A stretch of DNA of 64,000 nucleotides from JBGPQJ01 sp963829485 (GTDB lineage: Bacteria; Chloroflexota; Anaerolineae; Anaerolineales; Villigracilaceae): NCBI GenBank assembly GCA_963829485.1, contig CAWHIK010000006.1, forward strand, positions 248,001-312,000. The letters are read 5' to 3'. The notes beneath the pieces are model-generated. The model did no database searches and was not told the DNA's origin. It saw only the letters and a program-made list of their open reading frames with translations. Numbering within the stretch: position 1 is the stretch's first letter; each line of letters starts with the position of its first letter. Position numbers and translations under genes: made by a program. Positions 53,453 to 62,539 of this stretch are shown here, piece after piece.

Positions 53453-54409
53453 TGACCCGCGCAAATGGAGATATATCCGGAACTGGACCTGTCCTGGTGA
53501 TCGGTGCTTCAGGCTTGGACGTGATCGCCCACCTCTAGGGTCCTTTCAAGGCGGGACCATCCAACCCAGCCAAGGTGCGTACTTCCTACGGGGGAGTTGC
53601 CAGAAATGTGGCAGAAAACCTGGCACGGCTGGGTCAGGATGTGACTCTCTGATCACGGTCATTGGGAATGACCAGGCCGGCTCGCAAATCCTGGCTCATA
53701 CCGAAGATTCCGGCGTTGATGTCAGCCAGTCCATTCAAACGGATATCTATCCAACGGGTTTCTACATGGGGGTCGTCAATAAAAAGGTCTGGTCGAACTC
53801 GCGGTTGACGACATGCGGGTGATGTCCTGCCTGACCCCCGATGAATTGAAAAAACGGGCAGAGCTTTTCAAATCAGCGGCGATGGTTTTTCTTGATGCGA
53901 ACCTTCCCGAAGACACTTTGAAAATGGCGGTTGGGTTATCTCACAAATACAAGGTTCCGCTCTGCGCTGACCCGGCCTCGCGTTCCAATGCGTTAAAGCT
54001 TTTACCTTATCTGCCTCGAATTTTCCTGATCACACCCAACAGCAGTGAAGCCGGGATATTAAGCGGCAGCGAAATAAATTCCTCGGACCGTAAAGCAGCC
54101 ATGCAGTTAGCCCGGCATCTCGTCAACCTTGGGGTTGAAAATGCCCTGATCACACTGGCGGAATTCGGTGTGTGCTATGCAACATCGGAGACATCCGGCC
54201 AGATGCCAGCGATCAAAACGAGAGTTGTCGACCCGACTGGCGCCGGTGATGCTTTGACAGCGGCTGTGATGTTCGCGCTGCTCAACGATATGGATATTGA
54301 CGAAGCGGTCAAACTTGGCGTTTCTGCAGCCTCTTTGACCTTGCGACATCACGGAACAGTCGTCCCTGATTTGTCACTGGAAATGCTCTACGACCAGCTA
54401 TTGGTTTGA
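53452..54409 (+). pseudogene. psuK: PfkB-family pseudouridine kinase, frameshifted in its 5' third
   Basis: PsuK phosphorylates pseudouridine at O5'. The start GPVLVIGASGLDVIAHL meets a TAG. GPFKAGPSNPAKVRTSYGGV and ARNVAENLARLGQDVTL follow. Shifts near 53650 and 53790 lead to ITVIGNDQAGSQILAHTEDS and then ELAVDDMRVMSCLTP. From 53813 the frame is open to the stop and includes FLDANLPEDTL, ADPASRSNALKLL, LITPNSSEAGIL and the catalytic DPTGAGDALTAAVMF. It is called PsuK rather than another PfkB sugar kinase because psuG is coupled directly downstream. About 318 residues after correction. Confidence 0.78.
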
Positions 54410-54411
54410 AT

Positions 54412-55347
54412 ATGTCTCCTGAAATCCCGTCTTCCTTCGTCCTTTCATCCGAAGTCGCGCGTGCGCTCAAACAGGGGCTGCCGGTCGTGGCGCTCGAATC
54501 GACTGTCGTAACGCACGGATTGCCGCGTCCGCAGAACCTATCCCTTGCTGAAGAAATGGAAAACCAGGTCCGCAATGAAGGGGTAGTGCCCGCAACTGTC
54601 GCCGTGCTGGAAGGCTGGGTTAAGGTGGGCTTGAGCGCTGTGGAATTGGACCAGTTGGCGATGGCGGTGGACCCGGTCAAAGTCAGTCGGCGGGATTTTT
54701 CACCAGCTATTTGGGGAGGCCTGACCGGCGGCACAACGGTTGCCGGGACTCTCTACGCGGCTAACCTGGCGGGGATAAAGGTCTTCGCCACCGGCGGGAT
54801 CGGCGGTGTCCATCGCGAACATCGCTTCGATGTTTCGACCGACCTGCAGGCACTGGCGGACACTCCGATGATCGTCGTATGCGCGGGGGCGAAATCCATC
54901 CTCGACCTGCCCGCCACGCTTGAATATCTTGAGACTCTATCCGTGCCGGTCATTGGGTGGCAAACGGATGAGTTCCCCGCGTTTTTCTCGACGACCTCCC
55001 ACCTGCCTGTCAGCATGAGGTTGGATTCGCTGGAAGAATTCACGGATTTCTACCGCTGGCACAGGGAACTGGGTCTGCAATCTGCCTTGCTGGTGACACA
55101 ACCCATCCCGATGGAAGCCGCCATGAACGAGTCAGAAATTCACGACGCAGAAAAACAGGCGTCAAATGAAGCCAGTGAGAAGGGCATTCACGGGCAGGCA
55201 CTGACTCCGTTCCTGCTGAAGCGGGTCAATGAAATCACGAAGGGGAAATCTCTAAAGGCCAATCTCGCATTGTTACACAACAATGCGCGCCTGGCAGCCA
55301 GAATAGCCCGTGCTCTGGCAGGCTCGGGCAGACAAAAAGCTTTGTAG
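54412..55347 (+). CDS. psuG: pseudouridine-5'-phosphate glycosidase
   Basis: PsuG splits pseudouridine 5'-phosphate into uracil and ribose 5-phosphate, a Mn2+-dependent reaction. The 311-residue protein has the family segments PVVALESTVVTHGLPRPQN, EGVVPATVAVLEGWVKVGL, VSRRDFSPA, TVAGTLYAANLAGIKVFATG, GIGGVHREHRFDVSTDL, VVCAGAKSILDLPATLE and IGWQTDEFPAFF. The ATG at 54412 is preferred over a TTG at 54406 because it fits the family start. It follows psuK by 2 bases, and together they recycle pseudouridine from RNA turnover. Confidence 0.94.
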   Translation: MSPEIPSSFVLSSEVARALKQGLPVVALESTVVTHGLPRPQNLSLAEEMENQVRNEGVVPATVAVLEGWVKVGLSAVELDQLAMAVDPVKVSRRDFSPAIWGGLTGGTTVAGTLYAANLAGIKVFATGGIGGVHREHRFDVSTDLQALADTPMIVVCAGAKSILDLPATLEYLETLSVPVIGWQTDEFPAFFSTTSHLPVSMRLDSLEEFTDFYRWHRELGLQSALLVTQPIPMEAAMNESEIHDAEKQASNEASEKGIHGQALTPFLLKRVNEITKGKSLKANLALLHNNARLAARIARALAGSGRQKAL

Positions 55348-55354
55348 CGAAGAA

Positions 55355-55378
55355 AACTCCCCAATCGACCGGGGAGTT
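55355..55378. terminator. bidirectional terminator after psuG
   Basis: AACTCCCC (55355-55362) pairs with GGGGAGTT (55371-55378), followed by ATTATTT, between psuG and the convergent thioesterase gene. Confidence 0.75.
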
Positions 55379-55379
55379 A

Positions 55380-55859
55380 TTATTTAAGTAAATCTTCGAT
55401 GAGCTGGTCTGGAACCTGGACTGCGACCACTTCGCCACGAACAGTGACGACCCCGTTTGCGGTGATCCATTCCTCGATGATAACTTTCTTGATCTTATTT
55501 TCCTTGACTCGCCCGCGGATTTCCAATATCACGCCGAGTGGAGTCGGCTTGAGGTAATCGACGTGAAGAGAAGCGGTCAGATAACGATAAGCAGGCTCGC
55601 TGTCCATCTCTCTTTGTTCCGCCCGATAGGCGGCCGCTGCGGCTGTCCCTGTGCCGTGGCAATCGATCAGGGAGGCCAGCATTCCGCCATAGACGTATCC
55701 GGGAATGGCGATGTGTTTTGGATCCGGCAGGAAGTGACAGATGGATTCATCGCCATCCCAGAAACTTTTGATCTGGTGGCCATGCTCATTCAAGCGGCCG
55801 CACCCGAAACAATGCGCGAGATGCTCGGGGTAGTAATCCTGGAAGGCTTTTTTACTCAT
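55380..55859 (-). CDS. PaaI-type hotdog-fold thioesterase
   Basis: The 159-residue protein has the hotdog (4HBT) fold with the N-terminal HCFGCGRLNEHGHQIK often seen in PaaI relatives. It also has the active-site segment IPGYVYGGMLASLIDCHGTGTA near residues 53-74 and strand LHVDYLKPTPLGV. It probably hydrolyses acyl-CoA thioesters in the cytoplasm; the acyl chain is unknown. It is convergent with psuG and 14 bases downstream of the next gene on its strand. Confidence 0.85.
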   Translation of the reverse strand: MSKKAFQDYYPEHLAHCFGCGRLNEHGHQIKSFWDGDESICHFLPDPKHIAIPGYVYGGMLASLIDCHGTGTAAAAAYRAEQREMDSEPAYRYLTASLHVDYLKPTPLGVILEIRGRVKENKIKKVIIEEWITANGVVTVRGEVVAVQVPDQLIEDLLK

Positions 55860-55872
55860 CTCTATTCCTCGC

Positions 55873-56793
55873 TCAGGGTATTGATGTCAACGTAGGCTGC
55901 CTGGTAATGGTGGGGGTTTTAGTTAATGTTGGCTGGCGGGTCGATGTCGGGATCTTCGTTTTGGTCGAAGTCTTGGTGAATGTAGAGGTTTTCGTGTAGG
56001 TAGGAAAACGTGTCGGGGAGGCTGTTGGAGGCTGCCCCTCGATGGTAAAGGTCCCGACGACTTTCCACTCGGTCCCTACGAAGATGATCACCTGGTAGTC
56101 TCCCGGTAGCCATTTTTCTGGTGACGGCTGCCAGTCGGTGTTACCGTACCCGCCAAGCTGACCATCCCACGGTTTGGTTTCATAATGGACGAGTTCACCG
56201 TCACGATACCAGAGCGCTGTCCATTGAACACCCGGCGACATCTTGTCGTAGCTGAAGATGGCGTACATGCGTCGGATGGGATTGGTGAATTGGGTCGATG
56301 GGTTGATCGGCTGATAAGCATTGTCGATGGATTGGGCGAATTGAAGGGGACTAAAGATCGAATCCGGGTTGGGCGTAACCGCGCTCGCGAATGAGGCCTC
56401 AATGGCGGGAGGCACAAAGGGAGTGGAAGTGGGGGTCGGGGTGTCTGTCACTGCCGGCGTGTTGGTGATGCTCGGTGTCAATGTGATGGTGGGTGTGAGC
56501 GTTATGGTGGGAGTTAACGATATGGTCGGTGTGAGGCTCACGGTGGGCGATGGAGGAAAATATTGATAAGCCAACGGTTCGGTAAAACGCCCCGCGTAAA
56601 AAGCGGCAGCACCAAAAAGGATCGCGACGAATATCATCCACCAGCCGCCGGTTATTTTCTTCTGTCGAATACGGAAAAATCGGGTCTTGCGCCCCTCCCG
56701 AATACCCCGTATCCCCATGACAAATATCAGTAAGGATCCGACTACCAGAAGAAAAACGACCGTTATCGTGAAGGTGCGTATGTCGAGATTCAT
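55873..56793 (-). CDS. membrane-anchored Thr/Pro-rich protein, function unknown
   Basis: The 306-residue protein has two hydrophobic segments (about 7-28 and 50-68). A Thr/Pro-rich low-complexity linker follows (repeats of TPTITL and TPTPTSTP type, about 80-130), then a central folded region (about 135-250, with WTALWYRDGELVHYETKPWD and WLPGDYQVIIFVGTEWKVVG) and a second Thr/Lys/Pro repeat tail. The central part has the beta-strand rhythm of an immunoglobulin-like or CARDB-like domain outside the cell. The role is unknown. Thr/Pro linkers like this are common in exported proteins of Chloroflexota. Confidence 0.72.
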   Translation of the reverse strand: MNLDIRTFTITVVFLLVVGSLLIFVMGIRGIREGRKTRFFRIRQKKITGGWWMIFVAILFGAAAFYAGRFTEPLAYQYFPPSPTVSLTPTISLTPTITLTPTITLTPSITNTPAVTDTPTPTSTPFVPPAIEASFASAVTPNPDSIFSPLQFAQSIDNAYQPINPSTQFTNPIRRMYAIFSYDKMSPGVQWTALWYRDGELVHYETKPWDGQLGGYGNTDWQPSPEKWLPGDYQVIIFVGTEWKVVGTFTIEGQPPTASPTRFPTYTKTSTFTKTSTKTKIPTSTRQPTLTKTPTITRQPTLTSIP

Positions 56794-56867
56794 CGAAAAC
56801 GATTATAGCATTAACGTTATGGGGAATCTTTATTGCAGGATTAGCCCTTCTGTGCGAAAATGACTCC

Positions 56868-57668
56868 ATGGCAGAGTTGGTTTTTCTTAAGCTGGGTGGG
56901 TCTCTGATCACCGATAAGACCGTCCCATACACGCCCCGAACGGGGAAAATGGCGGAAATCGCCTCGGAAATCGCGGAAGCACGGCTAACCCACCCGAATA
57001 TGACCCTCGTCCTTGGGCACGGATCTGGCTCCTTTGGACACACACCGGCGAAAAAGTATGCGACGCGACAAGGTGTGAAAACCCCGGAAGAATGGGCGGG
57101 ATTTGCGGAAGTCTGGTTGCAGGCATCAACTCTGAATCGCACCATGATGGAGGCTTTACATTCAGCTGGGATTCCGTCTGTGGCTCTGGCACCGGTTGCG
57201 TCGGTCTTTGCGAGGCATGGAAAAGTTGACCGCTGGGATCTAAACCCTCTTCGAAGGTGCCTGAATGCCAAAATCCTTCCCGTCATCTATGGCGACGTTG
57301 TGTTTGACGAGATTCGCGGGGGAACGATCCTTTCCACAGAGGATCTATTTTCCCACCTCGCTTATGAGCTGAAGCCCCAAAGAATCCTTTTAGCCGGACT
57401 TGAAGAGGGGGTGTGGGCGGATTTCCCCGAACGGAAGGATAAAGTCGGGCGGATTACACCCGAATCGTATGCGGCGATAAAACAACGGGTGGGGGCGGGA
57501 CGCGGAGCGGACGTCACAGGGGGGATGGAATCCAAGGTGGAGCAGATGCTTGGGCTGGTTCAATCGGTTCCAGGGCTTGCCGTCCAGATATTCTCTGCGG
57601 AAAAACCCGGCAATCTATCCAAAGTCATGGGCGGAGAAACTTTGGGGACCGTAATTTCCACCACATGA
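56868..57668 (+). CDS. isopentenyl phosphate kinase
   Basis: IPK phosphorylates isopentenyl phosphate to isopentenyl diphosphate, the last step of the archaeal-type mevalonate pathway. The 266-residue protein belongs to the amino-acid kinase fold. It has the N-terminal FLKLGGSLITDK (6-17), GHGSGSFGHTPAKKY (50-64) with the conserved His of IPK, and VIYGDVVFDE, GLEEGVWADFPERKD and DVTGGMESKVEQML. The GHGSGSFGH segment separates IPK from glutamate or aspartate kinases. IPK has been described in some Chloroflexota. No mevalonate genes are nearby. Confidence 0.9.
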   Translation: MAELVFLKLGGSLITDKTVPYTPRTGKMAEIASEIAEARLTHPNMTLVLGHGSGSFGHTPAKKYATRQGVKTPEEWAGFAEVWLQASTLNRTMMEALHSAGIPSVALAPVASVFARHGKVDRWDLNPLRRCLNAKILPVIYGDVVFDEIRGGTILSTEDLFSHLAYELKPQRILLAGLEEGVWADFPERKDKVGRITPESYAAIKQRVGAGRGADVTGGMESKVEQMLGLVQSVPGLAVQIFSAEKPGNLSKVMGGETLGTVISTT

Positions 57669-57770
57669 CAATTATCACAAATTAGGGGATGCAAGTCCAT
57701 TGCATTATTTGTGAAAATTTTCAATAATAAAGGTTGATTTCATATTAGTTAATTCATAAAAGGAGCGGAC

Positions 57771-59786
57771 ATGGCAACAAAACCAAAAAGCAAGAAGTCA
57801 ACCGTTAAGGCGAAGAAAACAGGAAAACCGGTCGCCAAAACGGTCAAAAAGCCCGTAAAGAAAAAAGCCCCTGTAAAAGCCACACAACCGAAATTCACTC
57901 CCACCAAGATTAAATTGCTTTCCCCTGTGCCTTCCGATATCGAGATCGCGCAAGCCGGAAAACTAAAACCCATCGTGCAGATCGCTGAGGAATTGGGGAT
58001 CAAGCCGGATGAGCTTGAATTGTTCGGACCTTACAAGGCAAAGATCAAGCTTGAGATTCTGGAGCGGTTGAAGAAACGCCCGAACGGAAAATATATCGAC
58101 GTCACTGCAATCACACCCACGCCTTTGGGTGAAGGCAAAACGACTACAACCGTTGGTGTATCGCAGGCTCTGGGAGCCCACCTGGGAAAGAATGTGATGA
58201 CCGTGATCCGCCAGCCCTCGCAGGGACCGACCTTTGGCATCAAAGGCGGAGCTGCAGGCGGAGGATACTCCCAGGTTATCCCCATGGAGGATTTCAACCT
58301 TCACCTTACGGGAGATATTCACGCCATCACGGCAGCTCACAACCTGTGCGCAGCTGCTTTGGACGCCCGAATTTTCCACGAAGCACAGACCCCGGACGAT
58401 GGCAAACTCTTCGACGCCTTGTGCCCGACCGACAAGCAGGGGAAGCGAAAGTTCTCTCCTTCCATGTTGAGACGGCTCAAGAAACTGGGAATCCAAAAAA
58501 CGGATCCAAACGAGTTGACCCCCGAGGAGCGCACCCGGTTCGCCCGCCTGGACATCGATTACAGCGGCGTCACCTGGCGGCGCGTGATCGATATCAATGA
58601 CCGTTTCCTGCGTGAAATCCAGACCGGCCTGGGCAAGGATGAAGCCGGCTATGAACACCGGTCCGGGTATGACATCACGGTTGCATCGGAGATCATGGCG
58701 ATCCTCGCCCTGACCACCGACCTGACCGACATGCGCGAACGCCTCGGCCGCATGGTGGTAGCTGTGAACCGGAAGGGTGAAGCCGTGACGGCAGAGGACC
58801 TCGGCGTCGCTGGCGCTTTGACTGTCCTGATGAAGGACGCGATCAAGCCCAACCTGATGCAGACCCTCGAAGGGACTCCTGCCATCGTCCACGCAGGCCC
58901 GTTCGCCAATATCGCCCATGGGCAGTCGTCGATCATCGCTGATAAGATCGCCCTCAAGCTGGCGGATTATGTCGTCACCGAATCCGGTTTCGGTGCGGAC
59001 ATCGGCATGGAAAAGTTCATGGACATCAAATGCCGCTACTCCGGGCTGGTACCGCACGTCGTCGTGCTGGTGGCTACCGTCCGCGCCCTGAAGATGCACG
59101 GCGGCGGTCCGAAAGTGGTTGCTGGAAAACCGCTGGCTCCGGAATATACCGATGAGAATCTTGAGCTGCTCAAGAAGGGTCTTTCCAACATGGTGCAGCA
59201 CATCGAGAATGCATTGAAATACGGCGTGAACGTGGTCGTGGCGGTCAACTCCTTTGCTGCCGACACGCCGGCTGAGGTGGAGCTAGTCCGCCAGGCTGCG
59301 ATAAAAGCCGGTGCCATGGATGCGGTTGTTTCCCGCCATTGGATGGAAGGTGGAAAGGGAGCCATTGCCCTCGCCAAGGCTGTTGTTAAAGCCTGCGAAA
59401 AACCCACCAACTTCAAGTTCCTGTATCCTCTGAACATTCCGGTCAAGGAAAAGATCGAGACCATCGCGAGGGAAATCTATCGCGCCGATGGAGTGGATTA
59501 CACTCCGGAAGCAGAAGCCAAAATTGAACAGTTCACTAAACTTGGTTTTGGCAACCTGCCCCTTTGCATGGCGAAGACGCACCTGTCATTCACTGACAAG
59601 GCAGATCAAAAAGGAGCGCCGCGCGGCTTCCGAATTACCATCAGTGACATCCGCGCATCAGTCGGCGCAGGGTTCCTTTATCCATTGCTGGGTACGATGC
59701 GTACCATGCCCGGTTTACCGACCCGGCCTGTCTTCTATGATGTCGATCTGGACCTGAAGACTGGCAAAGTTTTGGGATTGTTCTAG
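57771..59786 (+). CDS. fhs: formate--tetrahydrofolate ligase with a Lys-rich N-terminal extension
   Basis: Fhs makes 10-formyl-THF from formate, ATP and tetrahydrofolate. The protein has 671 residues, against about 556 in the short bacterial form. Family motifs include TPTPLGEGKTTTTVGVSQAL (ATP site, near 118-137), RQPSQGPTFGIKGGAAGGGY (near 146-165) and NLHLTGDIHAITAAHNL. The C-terminal FPxGTMRTMPGLPTRP-like end is also present. Homology begins near residue 50 (PSDIEIAQAGKLKP). The first 45 residues are almost only Lys, Ala, Pro, Thr and Val. A strong ribosome-binding site (AAAGGAG) precedes the ATG, so the extension is translated. The enzyme supplies C1 units for purines or the Wood-Ljungdahl route. 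Confidence 0.95.
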   Translation: MATKPKSKKSTVKAKKTGKPVAKTVKKPVKKKAPVKATQPKFTPTKIKLLSPVPSDIEIAQAGKLKPIVQIAEELGIKPDELELFGPYKAKIKLEILERLKKRPNGKYIDVTAITPTPLGEGKTTTTVGVSQALGAHLGKNVMTVIRQPSQGPTFGIKGGAAGGGYSQVIPMEDFNLHLTGDIHAITAAHNLCAAALDARIFHEAQTPDDGKLFDALCPTDKQGKRKFSPSMLRRLKKLGIQKTDPNELTPEERTRFARLDIDYSGVTWRRVIDINDRFLREIQTGLGKDEAGYEHRSGYDITVASEIMAILALTTDLTDMRERLGRMVVAVNRKGEAVTAEDLGVAGALTVLMKDAIKPNLMQTLEGTPAIVHAGPFANIAHGQSSIIADKIALKLADYVVTESGFGADIGMEKFMDIKCRYSGLVPHVVVLVATVRALKMHGGGPKVVAGKPLAPEYTDENLELLKKGLSNMVQHIENALKYGVNVVVAVNSFAADTPAEVELVRQAAIKAGAMDAVVSRHWMEGGKGAIALAKAVVKACEKPTNFKFLYPLNIPVKEKIETIAREIYRADGVDYTPEAEAKIEQFTKLGFGNLPLCMAKTHLSFTDKADQKGAPRGFRITISDIRASVGAGFLYPLLGTMRTMPGLPTRPVFYDVDLDLKTGKVLGLF

Positions 59787-59887
59787 AGTCAGAAGTACAC
59801 ATCAAGGAGAGTGACTTTCAGAAAGAGAGTCACTCTCTTTTGTTTTGGTAAACGACCATGCACCAAATTTCCCTTATAATTCCAACC

Positions 59888-61013
59888 ATGTTTGAGTTCA
59901 ATCTTCTCTCCAGTCAGGGAAAAGCACGAGCTGGAATTCTCAAGACCCCTCATGGTGATTTGCTGACCCCTGTTTTCGCACCGGTTGGGACGCAGGCGAC
60001 CGTCAAGACACTCACACCTGCTCAACTCAGCGAACTGGGATGCAACACTGGTTCTATCCAATACCTACCATCTCTATTTGCGCCCCGGGGATGAACTGGT
60101 GGCTGAGATGGGTGGTCTTCACCAATTCATGCAATGGCCGAATCCCATACTGACGGATTCCGGCGGCTTTCAAGTCTTTTCGCTTTCGGACACACGAAAA
60201 ATCGATGATGACGGCGTAACTTTCAAAAGCCACATCGACGGGTCAACTCACCGCTTCACGCCGGAACGGTCCATACAGATTCAGAATAACCTTGGCGCGG
60301 ATATCATTATGGCTTTCGACGAGTGCTCTGATCCTAACAACCGCAGCTACTCGGCAACTGCCATGGAACGGACCCACCGTTGGGCTGAGCGTTCACTCGA
60401 GGCGCATCACCGCCCCGACCAGGCTTTGTTTGGCATCGTCCAGGGCGGGGTGGATCCTGATCTTCGAGCGAAATCTGCTGAATTCATCTCATCCCTGCCA
60501 TTTCCCGGGATCGCCATCGGAGGATTATCCGTGGGGGAGACCAAGGAAGAGATGCATTCGACCCTCGATTTGGTCACGCCGATACTTCCGGTGAATAAGC
60601 CACGCTACCTGATGGGCGTCGGTACGCCTGAGGATCTGATCCATGGCATCGCGCGGGGTATCGATCTATTCGATTGTGTCCTGCCTACACGGCTCGCTCG
60701 TCATAATGCGGCTTTCTCCTCCGAAGGTCGTCTCAACCTGATGAACGCAGTCTATGCGCGTGATGCCCGCCCCATCGACGAGACGTGCACATGCTACACC
60801 TGCCGGACTTTTACTCGTGCTTATATACGTCATCTCATAATGGCCAAGGAATTACTGGCGGGTACGCTGTTATCCATTCACAATTTAAATACGATGATAA
60901 GCTTGGTGAATACCATCAGGGCGTCGATTATCGACGGGTCCTTTGATGGTAAAGTAAATGGGTGGCTGACCCAATGGCATGGAAATGCTGAAAGGGTAAC
61001 AATTCCTCAATAA
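59888..61013 (+). CDS. tgt: queuine tRNA-ribosyltransferase, frameshifted near the 5' end
   Basis: Tgt exchanges guanine 34 for preQ1 in the anticodon of Asp, Asn, His and Tyr tRNAs. The N-terminus MFEFNLLSSQGKARAGILKT to SELGCN is followed in the next frame by LVLSNTYHLYLRPGDEL and the rest. One extra base near 60046 explains the break. Catalytic Asp lies in LTDSGGFQVFSL and the nucleophile region in GIDLFDCVLPTRLARH. The zinc site CTCYTCRTFTRAYIRHL is complete. The corrected length is about 375 residues, normal for the family. It forms an apparent operon with uppP. Confidence 0.9.
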
Positions 61014-61021
61014 GGGTAACG

Positions 61022-61831
61022 ATGACAATTCTTCAAGCCATACTTCTTGGCATCATACAAGGACTGACCGAGTTCATCCCCATTTCATCCACGGGACACC
61101 TTCTCATTGCGCAATCGATCATGGGAATTCCACCCGGCGATGCGACCTTTGCATTCCTGGTCCTTGTCCAGGTTGGGACCATCGTTTCACTGACCATCTA
61201 TTTTTGGAAGGATCTGGTCTCCATTTTCAAGGCGTTTTTCGCAAAACCCATGTCCTCTCAGGAGAACCGCCTTGGCTGGTTCATACTCATCGCGACAGCG
61301 CCGGCTCTCCTGGCAGGACTCCTGCTCAATAATGCCGTCGAAGCTTTATTCAAATTCCCGTTGATCGAAGCGTCCATTCGGCTCTTTACTGCGGCTGTGC
61401 TCATGTCCCTGGCGGAGTATTTCGGGAAGCGCGTTAGAACCATTGCCGACATGACCTGGTTGGATGCATTATTCATTGGTGTATTACAAGTCCTGGCGGT
61501 TTTTCCCGGGGCTTCGCGCAGTGGTACAACCATCAGCGCGGGATTGTTTCGAGGCTTCGATCGAACATCCGCTGCGCGATTTGCCTTCCTGATGTCCGTG
61601 CCTGTAATGGTCGCAGCAGGTGCATATGAACTGTTGGACGTCTTAAAAATGCCCGACCTGGCATCCTTCCTGCCTGTCCTTGCTGCCGGGTTTATTACTG
61701 CCGCCGTGGTGGGTTGGCTGGCTATTAAATGGCTGATGAAATACCTCAGCAGTCATTCGCTCTATGTCTTTGCGATTTATTGTGCAATAATAGGCAGTCT
61801 CATTTTAGTGTATGGACTCACGATATTATGA
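61022..61831 (+). CDS. uppP: undecaprenyl-diphosphatase
   Basis: UppP (BacA) recycles undecaprenyl diphosphate to the monophosphate carrier for wall synthesis and confers bacitracin tolerance when abundant. The 269-residue membrane protein has the two catalytic motifs GLTEFIPISSTGHLLIA (near 14-30) and PGASRSGTTISAG (near 160-172), with about eight transmembrane segments. It follows tgt by 8 bases. Its stop overlaps the start of the lipoprotein gene (ATGA). Confidence 0.95.
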   Translation: MTILQAILLGIIQGLTEFIPISSTGHLLIAQSIMGIPPGDATFAFLVLVQVGTIVSLTIYFWKDLVSIFKAFFAKPMSSQENRLGWFILIATAPALLAGLLLNNAVEALFKFPLIEASIRLFTAAVLMSLAEYFGKRVRTIADMTWLDALFIGVLQVLAVFPGASRSGTTISAGLFRGFDRTSAARFAFLMSVPVMVAAGAYELLDVLKMPDLASFLPVLAAGFITAAVVGWLAIKWLMKYLSSHSLYVFAIYCAIIGSLILVYGLTIL

Positions 61832-62481
61832 AGCGAACCTTGCTGCTTTTGGTTGTTATCCTCATGAGTTGTTCGCCGGCTGCGACACCGACACCTAAAC
61901 CGAATATTAGCGCCTTCGCCAGCCCGGCGGCCCAACCCTGGCTGGCGGAGTTGTATGCCTGTGCTGATAACATTGACGTGTTAATATCTATTGATTATCC
62001 GGGATCAACAGATATTTCTCTGCGCCTGGGAGAACCTGATAAACTGGAAAACACGTCTTTCCAAATTGATGAAGTTGAACTCCTCGTCGTCACACACCCA
62101 CAAATCGGATTGAGCTCACTTTCACTTGACCAGATTCGTGAAGTCTATTCCGGTCGGGTGCGATCTTGGGGCGAAATGGGCGGTAACGATGTGCCGATTG
62201 AGGTGTGGGTTTTTGCTGATGGCGAGGATGTCCAGCAAGTGATCGATCAAACATTGCTGGAAGGGATGCGAGTTTCCTCCTCAGCAAAAGTTGCCATATC
62301 CGCTCAGGACATGTCTGATTCTGTAGGTCTTAATCCTGGCGCGATCGGAATCCTACCCCGCCGATGGAAGGCGGGGAACACTCATGAAATTTTTTCGATA
62401 GGGAATTTTCCAGTGTTGGCAATTACAGGTACAAAACCTGATGGCGATTTGGAGAGATTATTAGCCTGCCTTCAGAAGTAG
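61828..62481 (+). CDS. small PstS/PBP-like substrate-binding lipoprotein
   Basis: The 217-residue protein starts at the ATG at 61828 with a lipoprotein signal: hydrophobic LLLLVVILMSC, lipobox Cys15, then SPAATPTPKP. The mature part has the pattern of a type-2 periplasmic-binding protein related to phosphate-binding PstS proteins (DQIREVYSGRVRSWGEMGGNDVPIEVWV and SVGLNPGAIGILP). It is shorter than PstS and seems to lack part of the first lobe. The ligand is unknown. It is coupled to uppP by a 4-base overlap, which may reflect only operon packing. Confidence 0.75.
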   Translation: MKRTLLLLVVILMSCSPAATPTPKPNISAFASPAAQPWLAELYACADNIDVLISIDYPGSTDISLRLGEPDKLENTSFQIDEVELLVVTHPQIGLSSLSLDQIREVYSGRVRSWGEMGGNDVPIEVWVFADGEDVQQVIDQTLLEGMRVSSSAKVAISAQDMSDSVGLNPGAIGILPRRWKAGNTHEIFSIGNFPVLAITGTKPDGDLERLLACLQK

Positions 62482-62539
62482 TGAGCCTCCCTTGATTAAA
62501 AATAAGCATAATCAGATAAGATTGAAATCCTAGAAAAAC

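Noticed and set aside
56369..56566. Plus-strand frame rich in VGV and MVG repeats
   Set aside because: It is the antisense reading of the Thr/Pro-repeat linker of the minus-strand membrane protein.
57963..59201. Long open frame of about 412 codons antisense to fhs
   Set aside because: The plus strand encodes the fully conserved formate-THF ligase; the antisense frame has no recognisable motif and is explained by GC-rich codon bias.
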